Source of the DNA: Synechococcus sp. AG-679-A04
GTDB taxonomy: Bacteria > Cyanobacteriota > Cyanobacteriia > PCC-6307 > Cyanobiaceae
Direction: 5' to 3'
Assembly: GCA_003210775.1 (NCBI GenBank)
Contig: QCUI01000008.1
Location: 1 to 48,282 of the forward strand
DNA: 48,282 nt
Shown: positions 9,216 through 18,546 of the stretch, piece after piece
How the letters are laid out: the number at the start of each line of letters is the position of its first letter
Numbering within the stretch: position 1 is the stretch's first letter
Notes under the pieces: generated by a model
Seen by the model: only the letters and a program-made list of their open reading frames with translations
The model's database searches: none
What the model was told of the DNA's origin: nothing
Position numbers and translations under genes: made by a program

Positions 9216-11594
9216 TCAGCGCACCCAAACGACACTGCATCCAGCACCGCCGTCTCCCTGCTCGGCATCCAGCACCCGCTCCACGTAAGCCAGTGAAGCC
9301 AACCAATCACGCAAGCCACGTTTCAGGCGACCGGTGCCGATGCCATGGATCACCCAGACGGGGCCATTGGCACCTCGCAGAACGTCTTCAACGGCAGCCT
9401 CAGCCTCATGTACACGCATGCCACGCACGTCAATCGTGTTGCGGGAGGTGCGCACCTCAGCAGCGCCACTACCTCGGCGCGCCTTGATCTGAACCACTGG
9501 TGCCGGGGGTTCAGGTTTGCGTCCATCAAGACTCTCCACCGCCGAGAGCTCAACGGTGCTGCGCATCACCCCACATCGCACGTTCAGCTGCAAGCCATCA
9601 TCGGAAACAGCCAGCACCTCAGCAGCTTTGCCAAGTGCCAGAAGACGGATGCGATCACCCACCTGAGGGCGCCAACCCTGATGCTGTCGTCGCTGTTGCT
9701 CAGGTCGATGACGATCCTCGAGCTTGCGCAGACGCTGACCAGCCTTCCGCGCCGTTTCACCATCAGCCTGATCATCACGGAGACGGCGGATCAGCTGACG
9801 CACTTCCTTCTGCCCTGAGCGAATCGAGGTTTCGAGGCGCTGCCTGCCCCGTTCCTGACGTTCAGCGGAGTGTTGCTTCTGTGTCTCCCATCGCTTCAGC
9901 AGCTCTTCATGCAGCAGTTCAGTGCGCGCCAAAAGCGCAGCCGCGTCCTCTGCAGCAGCCTGCTGACGCTGACGCTGTTCCTCAAGACCACGAATCACAG
10001 TGTTGGTCTCTCCATCTCCGCGTGGTGAGAGAAGGCTGCGAGCTTGATCGATCACGCCGGCATCAAGACCGAGCCGCGTCGCGATGGCGAGAGCATTGCT
10101 TCGACCGGGAATTCCCCAGAGCAGGTGATACGTCGGAGAAAGGGTTTCACTATCGAAAGCGACCGATGCGTTTTCGAAACGGGAATCGTCGTATTTGAGA
10201 GCCTTGAGCTCACCGAAGTGGGTGGTGGCCACTGTGAGTCTGGCCCGGTCTGCAAGCACGCGCAGGAGAGCAGTGGCCAAAGCACTGCCCTCGCTTGGAT
10301 CCGTCCCCGCTCCCACTTCATCAAGCAGCACCAGTGCAGGAGCTGGGCCCGAACCGATGGCCTCCAAGATGCGACCGATGCGCTTCACATGGCCACTGAA
10401 AGTGGACAAGCTCTGCTGCAGTGATTGCTCATCGCCGATATCAGCAAGAACCTGGGCGCACCAAGGCAGGGTTGGACGACCGCTGCAGGGGAGCCAGAGG
10501 CCTGCACGCGCCATCAGTGCGGCGAGCCCAAGACTCTTCAGCGTGACGGTCTTGCCGCCGGTGTTCGGACCTGTGATTGCAACCACCCTCAGAGACGCTG
10601 AGACATCAACGCTGACGGGAACCACAGCTGAACCCTGCTCTCTGCGCTCCTGCCACACCAACAGTGGATGACGCAAATTCTGAAGAGTGAACGGAGCATC
10701 GCTTGCGGCCTCAATCTGAGGCGGAACAGCACCAAGCCATTGCCCGTAACGACCTCGGGCCAAAGCCAGATCCAGATGCAACAGCACCGCAATCAGTGCG
10801 AACAAACCATCGACCTGTTCTGCAACAACAGCACTGAGTTCAGCAAGAACGCGCTGCTCCTCCTGACGGATCCTGCCGTCGAGATCCGCCAACCGATTGC
10901 CCAGATCGACCACCGACTTGGGCTCCACAAACACGGTGCTTCCCGAGGCGGAACTGTCATGAACCATTCCCGGACATTGTCCACCGGCTCCCGCCTTCAC
11001 AGCCAGCACAGGTCGTCCATTCCGTTCAGCGATCACGCTGTCCTGAAGGTGTGCTGACCAGCGCCTGATCACATCCTGCAACTTGTCGCGTCTGCGTGAA
11101 CGCAGTTCCTGCCATTGCCGACGCAGTCCCTCCAGCGCGGCACTGGCGCGATCAGCCACGCGACCGCCTTCTTCAATGGCGAACTTGAGGCGTTGTTCCA
11201 GCTCCGGCAGGGTGGCCACATCCGAGAGCAGAGCCGAACAAACAGGCCTCAGCTCAGGATCATCGATCTGTCGGCGCAGACGACGAGCTGCTCCCAGGGT
11301 GTCGGCTACTGCGAGCAGCTCCTCCCCGGAGGCAACACCTCCCTTGCTGCAACGCAGCAGAATCATCTCGAGATCACCCACCCCCTGGAAGCTCAGACCT
11401 CCATCTAAAAGACCGTCCAGGCTTGCCATCTCCTGCGTTCTCGCCTGAAGGATGAGGCTTTCTGAAAGAGATTCCGGCAGTGAACCTCGGCAACAGTGGC
11501 GTCGCCCCTGAAGGGTGCTGGTGAAGCTGGAGAGATGCTGGCAGAGGCGCGGCCACTCGAGCAGCTCCAGTGTTTCCTCAAGAGCGGACATCAA
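9216..11594 (-). CDS. mutS2: MutS2 family ATPase/endonuclease
   Basis: A 792-residue MutS2. It has the core ATPase with Walker A ITGPNTGGKTVTLK, Walker B LVLLDEVGAGTDPSEGSA and VATTHFGELK, a coiled-coil region (EEQRQRQQAAAEDAAALLAR) and a C-terminal Smr nuclease domain with IDVRGMRVHEAE and VIHGIGTGRLK. It lacks the MutS mismatch-recognition domain. Family roles are suppression of recombination and rescue of collided ribosomes. The start overlaps the upstream glyoxalase stop by 4 bp, so the two are cotranscribed. Confidence 0.92.
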   Translation of the reverse strand: MMSALEETLELLEWPRLCQHLSSFTSTLQGRRHCCRGSLPESLSESLILQARTQEMASLDGLLDGGLSFQGVGDLEMILLRCSKGGVASGEELLAVADTLGAARRLRRQIDDPELRPVCSALLSDVATLPELEQRLKFAIEEGGRVADRASAALEGLRRQWQELRSRRRDKLQDVIRRWSAHLQDSVIAERNGRPVLAVKAGAGGQCPGMVHDSSASGSTVFVEPKSVVDLGNRLADLDGRIRQEEQRVLAELSAVVAEQVDGLFALIAVLLHLDLALARGRYGQWLGAVPPQIEAASDAPFTLQNLRHPLLVWQERREQGSAVVPVSVDVSASLRVVAITGPNTGGKTVTLKSLGLAALMARAGLWLPCSGRPTLPWCAQVLADIGDEQSLQQSLSTFSGHVKRIGRILEAIGSGPAPALVLLDEVGAGTDPSEGSALATALLRVLADRARLTVATTHFGELKALKYDDSRFENASVAFDSETLSPTYHLLWGIPGRSNALAIATRLGLDAGVIDQARSLLSPRGDGETNTVIRGLEEQRQRQQAAAEDAAALLARTELLHEELLKRWETQKQHSAERQERGRQRLETSIRSGQKEVRQLIRRLRDDQADGETARKAGQRLRKLEDRHRPEQQRRQHQGWRPQVGDRIRLLALGKAAEVLAVSDDGLQLNVRCGVMRSTVELSAVESLDGRKPEPPAPVVQIKARRGSGAAEVRTSRNTIDVRGMRVHEAEAAVEDVLRGANGPVWVIHGIGTGRLKRGLRDWLASLAYVERVLDAEQGDGGAGCSVVWVR

Positions 11595-11989
11595 TCGGGC
11601 TGAGCGACTCCAGGTTGATTCGTGGGGATTCCCCCCGGAGGCTCATAGAGCATCTCCAGCCAGTTGCCTTCGGGATCGCGCAGATAAAACGATGCCGTTC
11701 CATCACGATGGTCATGGACCCCACCCACCGCGACACCTGAAGCCTTCAAACGGTCATGCACCACATCCACCTCTGCACGATCGCGGAAATGGAAGGCGAA
11801 ATGGGGACCTGCAGCCTTGTATTTAGGCCCCAGCAGCGCCAAACCATCGCGGGAATCACCGGCTTCGAGATAACACCAGTCATTGGCCTCCCAAACCATT
11901 CTCATGCCGAGGCCGGTGTAAAAACTCACAGCCCGTTCCATATCATTCACGCGGATGGCGACATGACCAAGGCGCTGCACGGCAGACAT
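11591..11989 (-). CDS. glyoxalase/VOC-family protein
   Basis: About 132 residues with the vicinal-oxygen-chelate fold. The start MSAVQRLGHVAIRVNDMERA carries the first metal-ligand His; GPHFAFHFRDRAEVDVVHDRL and ASFYLRDPEGNWLEMLYEP give the second half with the C-terminal Glu ligand. Such proteins include lactoylglutathione lyase and dioxygenases. The substrate is not determined here. An alternative ATG lies four codons upstream (12001). It precedes mutS2 with a 4-bp overlap. Confidence 0.8.
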   Translation of the reverse strand: MSAVQRLGHVAIRVNDMERAVSFYTGLGMRMVWEANDWCYLEAGDSRDGLALLGPKYKAAGPHFAFHFRDRAEVDVVHDRLKASGVAVGGVHDHRDGTASFYLRDPEGNWLEMLYEPPGGIPTNQPGVAQPD

Positions 11990-12150
11990 GAACGATCTCA
12001 TTCAGCCCACATATTCTGTAGGGCGCAGGCCCCTGAGCGGTGACCTGACTATGAATTCAATCCAAGAACTGATCGAATGACCCCAGAGGCGAACGAGTGC
12101 TCTGGCAAACCAGGCCAGAGACGCCCAATCTCAGCTCCTGATCAACAACA

Positions 12151-13152
12151 TCATCCCTGCTTCAGCCATTCAGCAGCATCACAGGCGTGATAAGTGAGGA
12201 TCAGATCCGCTCCAGCCCTTTTGAAGCTGAGCAGCGTCTCGAGAACCACGGAGCGCTCATCAATCCATCCCTTCTCGGCCGCTGCCTTCACCATCGAATA
12301 TTCGCCACTGACGTTGTAGGCGGCGATAGGAAGCTCAGACTCCAGTCGCAGCCGATGAATGATGTCGAGATATGCAAGGCCTGGCTTCACCATCATGATG
12401 TCGGCCCCTTCCTGTTCATCCAGCTGAGCCTCGGTGATGGCCTCCCGGGCATTGGCAGGATCCATCTGATAAGTGTCCTTGTTTTTAGGGATCGGCTTGC
12501 TGCCCGTTGTGCGGGGGGCTGAATCAAGTGCTTCGCGAAAGGGGCCGTAGTAAGCGGATGAGTACTTAGCCGTGTAGCTGATCACACCCACGTGCTCAAA
12601 GCCTTCATCGTCGAGGGCTTCGCGGATGGCACCGACACGACCGTCCATCATGTCGCTTGGACCAATGAGATCGGCACCGGCACGAGCCTGCATCACGGCC
12701 TGCTTACAGAGCTGCTCAATGGTTTCATCGTTGAGCACGACGCCTTGCTCATTCACGATGCCGTCATGGCCATCGCAGGAATAAGGATCCAGGGCGACAT
12801 CGGTCATGATCGCCATCTCAGGAATCTCCTGCTTCAGCTGGCGGATTGCACGAGGAATAAGACCATTTTCGTTGAAACACTCGGCACCATCCTCGGTTTT
12901 GAGTCCTTCAGACACCTTGGGGAAAAGCACCACGCAACGGATCCCCAGACTCCAGGCGCGCTTCACCTCCGCGGTGAGTTGATCGAGGCTCCAGCGACTG
13001 GCTCCCGGCATGGCGCCAATCGGCTCAACTCCAGCACCTTCATGCACAAACAACGGATAGATGAAATCTGCTGGGGAAAGACTGTTTTCACGGACCATCG
13101 CACGCAATGCCGGCGAGCGGCGTAGGCGACGCGGGCGGTAGGTGAGATCCAT
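12151..13152 (-). CDS. hemB: delta-aminolevulinic acid dehydratase (porphobilinogen synthase)
   Basis: A 333-residue HemB, condensing two 5-aminolevulinate molecules to porphobilinogen in the tetrapyrrole pathway for chlorophyll, heme and bilins. DVALDPYSCDGHDGIV is the metal-site loop; SYTAKYSSAYYGPFREA and DIMMVKPGLAYLDII carry the two active-site Lys. MDLTYRPRRLRRSPALRAMV is the usual N-terminal arm. The length matches the family. It lies upstream of the glyoxalase-mutS2 pair, separated by about 160 bp. Confidence 0.95.
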   Translation of the reverse strand: MDLTYRPRRLRRSPALRAMVRENSLSPADFIYPLFVHEGAGVEPIGAMPGASRWSLDQLTAEVKRAWSLGIRCVVLFPKVSEGLKTEDGAECFNENGLIPRAIRQLKQEIPEMAIMTDVALDPYSCDGHDGIVNEQGVVLNDETIEQLCKQAVMQARAGADLIGPSDMMDGRVGAIREALDDEGFEHVGVISYTAKYSSAYYGPFREALDSAPRTTGSKPIPKNKDTYQMDPANAREAITEAQLDEQEGADIMMVKPGLAYLDIIHRLRLESELPIAAYNVSGEYSMVKAAAEKGWIDERSVVLETLLSFKRAGADLILTYHACDAAEWLKQG

Positions 13153-13204
13153 CAGCAGCCTTGATCAGTGCAGAAAATCGTAAGCGTCAACCGCCGGCCA
13201 AGTC

Positions 13205-14212
13205 TCAGAGACGAGCGCTCTGTAGCCAGTCGCTTCGAGGGTCGTCCGTTCGAGCTTCCCTGAGCTGTTCCAACAGATTGCGCTGCTCATCCGACCATTG
13301 GGTGGGCCACTGCACGCTCAGATTGAGCAGCAGATCTCCACGACCTGCCTTTGAGGGCCAGCCTTTCCCTTTCAGACGAAGACTTCTGCCAGGAGATGTA
13401 CCGGCGGGAATCGACACCTCAGCCTCACCGTCAGGCGTCATGACCTTCACCATGCCACCGAGAGCAAGCTCATCAACGGAGACAGGCAAATCAGCACGCA
13501 GCTGATCACCATCAAGACGCCAGACCGGGTGCGTCTGCACCTCAAGGTTGAGATAAAGATCGCCGCGACGTCCAGTCCCCGGCTGCAGATTTCCCTTGCC
13601 TTTGAGCCGCAGCCTCGACCCTGTCTTGACACCGGCAGGAATCCTGACTTGGACCCTCTCATCATTCACAGACAGAGTTCTCTCAGCACCGCGGAAGGCT
13701 TCAGCAAAACTCACTTTCACACTGGCTTCGGCATCGAGATTCAAAGGAGCCCTCGAAGCCCCTCGAGGGAAGCCACCACCACCGGCAAAACCTCCGCCTG
13801 GAAAGCCCCCACCAGGGAAACCCCCGCCGGCGAAACCACCTGGGGGCCCTCCAAAGCCTGCATTTCCAGGTCCGCCGAAACGACCGAGCAGGTCATTGAT
13901 GAAATCGTCGAAATTGCCATAACGACCAAAATCAACATCAAATCCACCGGCACCCGATCCAGCACCAGGGGCTCCGGCCTGATTCCAGTACTGACCGAAC
14001 TGCTCATATCTGCTGCGCTTATCCGGATCGGAGAGCACCTCATAGGCCTCGCTCACCTCCTTGAATTTGGCCTCAGCAGTTGCGTCACCAGGATTGACAT
14101 CAGGGTGATATTGACGGGCCAGCTTGCGAAAAGCCCGCTTAATCGCATCGGCATCAGCACTGCGCTCTACCCCGAGCACCTTGAAGTAGTCGCGGTATCC
14201 ACTGCCGGCCAT
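13205..14212 (-). CDS. DnaJ/CbpA-type J-domain chaperone
   Basis: A 335-residue type II J-protein. The J domain ([20 protein letters not shown]...) contains the HPD motif in [12 protein letters not shown], needed to stimulate DnaK ATPase. A Gly/Phe-rich linker at residues about 90-140 has repeated GGFPGGG units. Two C-terminal substrate-binding beta domains follow ([20 protein letters not shown] and [20 protein letters not shown]). The DnaJ zinc-finger Cys repeats are absent, so it is CbpA/DnaJ2-like. The frame is open upstream to 14314, but [10 protein letters not shown] is the natural start. Confidence 0.9.
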   Translation of the reverse strand: MAGSGYRDYFKVLGVERSADADAIKRAFRKLARQYHPDVNPGDATAEAKFKEVSEAYEVLSDPDKRSRYEQFGQYWNQAGAPGAGSGAGGFDVDFGRYGNFDDFINDLLGRFGGPGNAGFGGPPGGFAGGGFPGGGFPGGGFAGGGGFPRGASRAPLNLDAEASVKVSFAEAFRGAERTLSVNDERVQVRIPAGVKTGSRLRLKGKGNLQPGTGRRGDLYLNLEVQTHPVWRLDGDQLRADLPVSVDELALGGMVKVMTPDGEAEVSIPAGTSPGRSLRLKGKGWPSKAGRGDLLLNLSVQWPTQWSDEQRNLLEQLREARTDDPRSDWLQSARL

Positions 14213-14329
14213 GGTGATCGGTGAGCTCCAAGAGCTCCGGTTGGATTCAGTTTCCCAGTTCCGTCCGGGGTTCGGCACCGATGGAGGGGGCCGGATGCCC
14301 GTACGTCGGAACACGCGTACATTTCGCGC

Positions 14330-14698
14330 ATGTTCAAAGCTCTTCTGCTTGGCGCACTAAGCAGCGTCAACATCGTTTTTGTGGGCAGCGGCGCAGCCCA
14401 AGCAGGACCCGACCCCGGCGCTCTTGCCGACTTTCTGAGCCAAACCAAGGTCACGTACTACGGATCATGGCGCTGTCCGGCCTGTCAGTACCAAGGACGT
14501 CTGTTCGGCAACGCAGCAGTGCGTCTTCCCTACGTGGAATGTGGCAAACCCAAGGAACTACCGATCCAAGCGGCTGCCTGCCAACGACAGGAAATCCTGG
14601 CCTATCCCACCTGGATCCTGCCCAACGGCGAGCGACGGCAAGGCGTTCAATCCCTGGAAGATCTAAGGATCTGGTCGGGAATGCCCCGGAACCCCTAA
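14330..14698 (+). CDS. secreted thioredoxin-fold protein, VKOR-tail-like
   Basis: A 122-residue protein with a signal peptide ([25 protein letters not shown]). The mature domain has a redox centre CPAC in [15 protein letters not shown], a conserved Tyr-Gly-Trp context, a second Cys pair ([11 protein letters not shown]...AAC) and a thioredoxin-type cis-Pro region AYPTWIL. This resembles the periplasmic/lumenal thioredoxin domain fused to cyanobacterial VKOR homologues, here as a separate secreted protein. It probably handles disulfides in the periplasm or thylakoid lumen. It is 4 bp from the transporter gene. Confidence 0.75.
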   Translation: MFKALLLGALSSVNIVFVGSGAAQAGPDPGALADFLSQTKVTYYGSWRCPACQYQGRLFGNAAVRLPYVECGKPKELPIQAAACQRQEILAYPTWILPNGERRQGVQSLEDLRIWSGMPRNP

Positions 14699-14702
14699 GC
14701 CC

Positions 14703-16352
14703 ATGACCGCGAGGAGGCAGCCCCTGATCAACGGCTTTCAATGGAGACACTGGCGGGGAGATCTCACAGGGGGTGTTACGGCCGCTGTCGTGGCTCTGCC
14801 ACTCGCCCTCGCTTTTGGCAATGCGGCGCTGGGCCCGGGAGGCGCGATTTACGGCCTCTACGGGGCCATCATCGCCGGCTTTCTTGCAGCAGTGTTTGGA
14901 GGAACACCAGCCCAGGTCAGCGGCCCGACAGGCCCGATGAGCATCACGGTGGCTGGCGTGGTCAGCAGCCTCGCTGCTGTGGGAACAAGCCGTGAACTGA
15001 GTCAGGGAGACATGCTGTCCATGGTGATGGCGGCTGTGGTTCTTGGAGGGTTGCTGCAGATCCTGATGGGGGTACTTCGCCTGGGGAGATACATCACCCT
15101 GGTTCCCTACTCGGTGGTCTCCGGATTCATGTCCGGAATCGGCGTGATCATCCTGTGTCTTCAAATTGGCCCTCTGCTGGGGATCAACAGCCAGGGAAGG
15201 GTGGTGACTTCACTACAGATGGTGATCACTAATTTCACACCAAACCCTGCAGCGGTCGCAGTTGGCATCGCAACACTGGCGATCGTTTTCGCCACTCCAA
15301 GGCGGATCACCAAGGTGATTCCCTCGCCATTGTTGGGACTTCTATTGATCACACCACTAGCCCTGTGGCTGTTTCCAGAAAACCTGCCTCGCATCGGCTC
15401 GATCCCCGAGGGAGGACTGAGCTTCAGCGCTCCGAACTGGACAAACCACTTTCCGCTATTGCTCAGAGCGGGCCTGGTACTTGCGGTGTTAGGGGCTATT
15501 GACTCATTACTGACATCACTGGTAGCTGACAACATCAGTCAGAGCCGCCATCGATCAGACCGAGAGCTGGTGGGTCAAGGGATTGCCAACAGCATCTCAG
15601 GATTGTTCAGCGGACTCCCGGGTGCGGGCGCAACGATGCGCACTGTGATCAACATTCGATCAGGAGGACGAACACCGCTGTCCGGCATGACGCACTCAGT
15701 GGTGTTGCTTGTTCTGCTGTTAGGAGCCGGCCCACTTGCCGAAGGGATTCCGACAGCACTGCTAGCGGGAATCCTGATCAAAGTTGGACTGGACATCATC
15801 GACTGGGGCTTCCTGCTTCGCGCTCACAGGCTGTCTCTCAAGACAGCACTTGTGATGTGGGGCGTCCTTCTAATGACAGTGTTCTGGGATCTGATCGGCG
15901 CTGTGCTGGTTGGAATGTTCGTGGCCAATCTGCTCACAATTGAATCGCTGACAAACCATCAGCTCGGCAACATGAATACTGAAACGGGGCATCTCTCGAC
16001 GCGGGAACAGGATTTAGTGAAGCGCTGCGGGGACGATCTGATTCTGTTCAGAATGCAAGGCCCCCTGAGTTTTGGTGCAGCGAAAGGGATCAGTGAGCGA
16101 ATGATGCTGGTAAAACAATACAAAGTTCTGCTTCTCGATATCACCGATGTTCCACATCTAGGGGTCACAGCAAGCCTGGCCATCGAGAGAATGGTCAAAG
16201 AAGCGCAAAGACAACAACGAACAGTGCTGGTGGCCGGAGCAAGCGGAAAGGTCAAAAAAAGACTTGCTCAATTTGGGATTGAGCATCTGATCGACGAGAG
16301 ACTCCAAGCATTAAACGAAGCCGCACACTGGATCGACAAAAAAAGCAATTAG
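14703..16352 (+). CDS. bicA: SulP-family anion transporter, BicA-like
   Basis: A 549-residue SulP transporter with about 12 to 14 membrane helices followed by a C-terminal STAS domain (residues about 430-545; ILFRMQGPLSFGAAKGISER, LLLDITDVPHLGVTAS). The N-terminus GDLTGGVTAAVVALPLALAF and FGGTPAQVSGPTGPM closely resemble BicA, the Na+-dependent low-affinity bicarbonate importer of cyanobacterial CO2 concentration. A sulfate or other anion role cannot be excluded from sequence alone. Confidence 0.75.
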   Translation: MTARRQPLINGFQWRHWRGDLTGGVTAAVVALPLALAFGNAALGPGGAIYGLYGAIIAGFLAAVFGGTPAQVSGPTGPMSITVAGVVSSLAAVGTSRELSQGDMLSMVMAAVVLGGLLQILMGVLRLGRYITLVPYSVVSGFMSGIGVIILCLQIGPLLGINSQGRVVTSLQMVITNFTPNPAAVAVGIATLAIVFATPRRITKVIPSPLLGLLLITPLALWLFPENLPRIGSIPEGGLSFSAPNWTNHFPLLLRAGLVLAVLGAIDSLLTSLVADNISQSRHRSDRELVGQGIANSISGLFSGLPGAGATMRTVINIRSGGRTPLSGMTHSVVLLVLLLGAGPLAEGIPTALLAGILIKVGLDIIDWGFLLRAHRLSLKTALVMWGVLLMTVFWDLIGAVLVGMFVANLLTIESLTNHQLGNMNTETGHLSTREQDLVKRCGDDLILFRMQGPLSFGAAKGISERMMLVKQYKVLLLDITDVPHLGVTASLAIERMVKEAQRQQRTVLVAGASGKVKKRLAQFGIEHLIDERLQALNEAAHWIDKKSN

Positions 16353-16678
16353 CCTACACAAGAAATCGAACAAGAAAGAAGTCAGAGACGCAACTCAACA
16401 AGCATTTAAAAGACATTCAAGCATCAGTTCATCAAGCAGCAGAATGGCTTCCCATGCCTCAGGGAAGAGAAGCAACGAACCGATTGGACGTAGCTTTACA
16501 GCTACAAAATGTCATCATGATTAAAGAGTGCTGAAGACATCAGAACTGAAATGAGAACCACCCCCCTAAGCCTCTAAACCGAGTACCAAACAGACGACAA
16601 TCGATACATTGGCAAGTAAAAGTCCAGCCCCCGATCAACACAGCGAAGGATAAGGTTCCTCCAGAAAAGAAGGCGGCC
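16353..16678. other. non-coding spacer
   Basis: About 325 bp of lower-GC sequence between the transporter and the iron-stress cluster. No gene, strong hairpin or tRNA was seen. AAGGTTCCTCC about 20 bp before 16679 includes a weak purine-rich ribosome-site candidate for the following small gene. Confidence 0.4.
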
Positions 16679-16846
16679 ATGTCCTGGGTAGGCGAGCAGA
16701 CTCTCGAAGCATTTATTGACTACATCGAATCCGATTCACTCAAGCGCAAAAAGTGGCTATCACGCGTCAGAGAGGCTGGATTCGACCAAGCGCTGAGCGA
16801 TTATCACGAAATGACATCAGCAAGAGAAATGCCGTTACAGATGTGA
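16679..16846 (+). CDS. small hypothetical protein (55 aa)
   Basis: An ATG-started frame encodes a charged, helical 55-residue peptide beginning MSWVGEQTLEAFIDYIESDS and continuing with KRKKWLSRVREAGFDQALSDY. The amphipathic composition and natural start suggest a real gene. It lies 155 bp upstream of flavodoxin on the same strand and might be part of its leader transcript. No family recognised. Confidence 0.5.
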   Translation: MSWVGEQTLEAFIDYIESDSLKRKKWLSRVREAGFDQALSDYHEMTSAREMPLQM

Positions 16847-17001
16847 CCGGAGCCACGCAAGAAAACAGAAGGCCCAACACAAAATGTCATAAGCTTGTAG
16901 CAAAATTACAGGGAGTGGTGTCACATACAACCAAGCAGCGCGTCAAAAGCAGGATCAATCTCGCCCGAAAGCAAGGATGATGATTCAGTTATCCAATTCT
17001 T

Positions 17002-17508
17002 ATGGCTTTCACGATTTTCTTTGCAACATCAACGGGCAAAACGGAAGATATATCCGATCGTCTGAAGGAACTCCTGGGGACTGATGCCAAAGATGTTGAC
17101 AGCATCAGCGGTGTTGACGAATTGGCTTCTGCAGAAGCGCTCGTCTGCTGTATTCCTACATGGAATACAGGTGCTGACGAAGCACGCTCAGGTACAGCCT
17201 GGGACGATCTGATTACTGAAATCCCTGGTCAAGATTTTGCGGGTAAGCCCGTTGCCATCCTCGGACTTGGAGACTCCTCCGGTTACGGCGACTATTTCTG
17301 TGATGCCATGGAAGAGCTGTACAGCGCATTCCAAAAGTCTGGCGCAAAGATGATCGGCAAAGTATCTCCCGAGGGTTATACCTTTGATGAGTCAAAGAGT
17401 GTGATCGACGGCAAGTTCTGTGGACTGCCCATCGACGAAGACAATGAGTCTGAACTGACCGATCAACGACTGGCTGACTGGGTGCAGCAGATCAACTCGG
17501 AAGCCTGA
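17002..17508 (+). CDS. isiB: flavodoxin
   Basis: A 168-residue long-chain flavodoxin, the FMN electron carrier that replaces ferredoxin downstream of photosystem I when iron is scarce. The FMN phosphate loop is FATSTGKTEDI (residues about 7-17). ILGLGDSSGYGDYFCDAMEEL is the second FMN-contacting loop, and the about 20-residue insertion of long-chain types is present (KVSPEGYTFDESKSVIDGKF). It faces the convergent flavoprotein gene across a shared terminator. No clear Fur box was found upstream by eye. Confidence 0.95.
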   Translation: MAFTIFFATSTGKTEDISDRLKELLGTDAKDVDSISGVDELASAEALVCCIPTWNTGADEARSGTAWDDLITEIPGQDFAGKPVAILGLGDSSGYGDYFCDAMEELYSAFQKSGAKMIGKVSPEGYTFDESKSVIDGKFCGLPIDEDNESELTDQRLADWVQQINSEA

Positions 17509-17529
17509 TCATCGATCAGATAAGAAAAT

Positions 17530-17560
17530 AAAAAAGCGCCCAAGAGCGCTTTTTTTGTTT
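17530..17560 (+). terminator. intrinsic terminator after isiB
   Basis: A-run, then AGCGC, a short loop, GCGCT and a seven-T tract. Flanking A and T runs could let it serve the convergent gene ending at 17585 too. Confidence 0.85.
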
Positions 17561-17584
17561 CTCAAAGGCTGAATTAATTTAAAA

Positions 17585-18544
17585 CTAACGATGAACCCAG
17601 TCAACTCTGATTTCCTTACGCTGATTTAGAAACTTGTCAATAGACATTGCAGCGATACAGCCATCTGAACAAGCAACAACAGCTTGTTTGAAGGGAGTGT
17701 TACGGATGTCTCCAATCGCCCAAACACCCTCCAGCCCGGTCATCATGTCATCGTTGACTTGAACACCACCTTCCTCCGTTAACGGAATCTGCCCATGCAA
17801 ATAATCGGTAATTGGCAAACTACCTGAGGAATAAACGAAAACACCGTTGACATCAAGCTGAGTATCATCTTCGCAACCTGATTCTTGAAGCTTAACGGAG
17901 GTTACGCCTGAATCATCACCGTTAACAGAAGTGAGTCGAGTGCGCTTCCAACGCTGAACATTTGATGCAGATTCAAGCTGAGATAAACCTGTGCAATTTG
18001 CATTAGGCTTGCTATTGGTAATCCAATGAACAGTAGAAGCGAATTTGGTTAAAACAAGAGCCTCATCAATAGCTTCTTGATTAGATCCATAAACTGCTAC
18101 TTGTTGATTCTTATAGAAAGCGCCATCACAAGTAGCGCAGTAACTTACACCACGTCCTAAATACTGATCTTCGCCGGGAAGTGTGGAGGTGCGGCCCATA
18201 GCACCAGTAGCCAAAACAAGGGTTTTCCCCTTAAACGTACCTTCGGGGGTATACACAGTTTTTTCAGGAGCAGATATATCAATTCCATAAACTTGAACTT
18301 GCTGGTAATTAGCACCATAGCTAATTGCCTGATCTCTCATGGTTTTTAGTAAATCAGCACCAGAAGTATCAGTAGGGACACCAGGATAATTCGCAATTTT
18401 GTGAGTAATTGCGAGAGCTCCAACAGCAGGGTTTTTATCTAATATATAAGTTTTTAATGATGAACGAGCGGTGTAAAGCGCACAAGCGCAACCTGCTGGA
18501 CCACCACCAATGATGATGACATCGGCTTCAAAAATATCAGACAT
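17585..18544 (-). CDS. thioredoxin-reductase-like flavoprotein, probably pyridine-nucleotide independent
   Basis: A 319-residue member of the low-molecular-weight thioredoxin reductase fold. The FAD site is IIIGGGPAGCACALY (about 11-25), the redox centre CATC is at about 136-139 in GVSYCATCDGAF, and GVWAIGDIRN is the second FAD motif. The NADPH motifs are abnormal: GSNQEA replaces GGGxSA, and VHWITNS lacks the HRRxxxR 2'-phosphate site. The C-terminus is extended to WVHR. These traits recall ferredoxin-linked (FFTR) or DDOR/DTR-type enzymes. ATG 18544 was chosen over an upstream TTG. It sits 2 bp after the hydrolase stop and faces flavodoxin. Confidence 0.8.
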   Translation of the reverse strand: MSDIFEADVIIIGGGPAGCACALYTARSSLKTYILDKNPAVGALAITHKIANYPGVPTDTSGADLLKTMRDQAISYGANYQQVQVYGIDISAPEKTVYTPEGTFKGKTLVLATGAMGRTSTLPGEDQYLGRGVSYCATCDGAFYKNQQVAVYGSNQEAIDEALVLTKFASTVHWITNSKPNANCTGLSQLESASNVQRWKRTRLTSVNGDDSGVTSVKLQESGCEDDTQLDVNGVFVYSSGSLPITDYLHGQIPLTEEGGVQVNDDMMTGLEGVWAIGDIRNTPFKQAVVACSDGCIAAMSIDKFLNQRKEIRVDWVHR

Positions 18545-18546
18545 AG

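Noticed and set aside
9500-10198. A 232-codon plus-strand frame opposite mutS2
   Set aside because: Composition is His/Pro/Ala-rich antisense of a GC-rich gene; mutS2 motifs on the other strand are complete.
14451-15164. A 237-codon minus-strand frame opposite the thioredoxin-fold and BicA-like genes
   Set aside because: His/Ser-rich antisense translation with no domain; the plus-strand genes are well supported.
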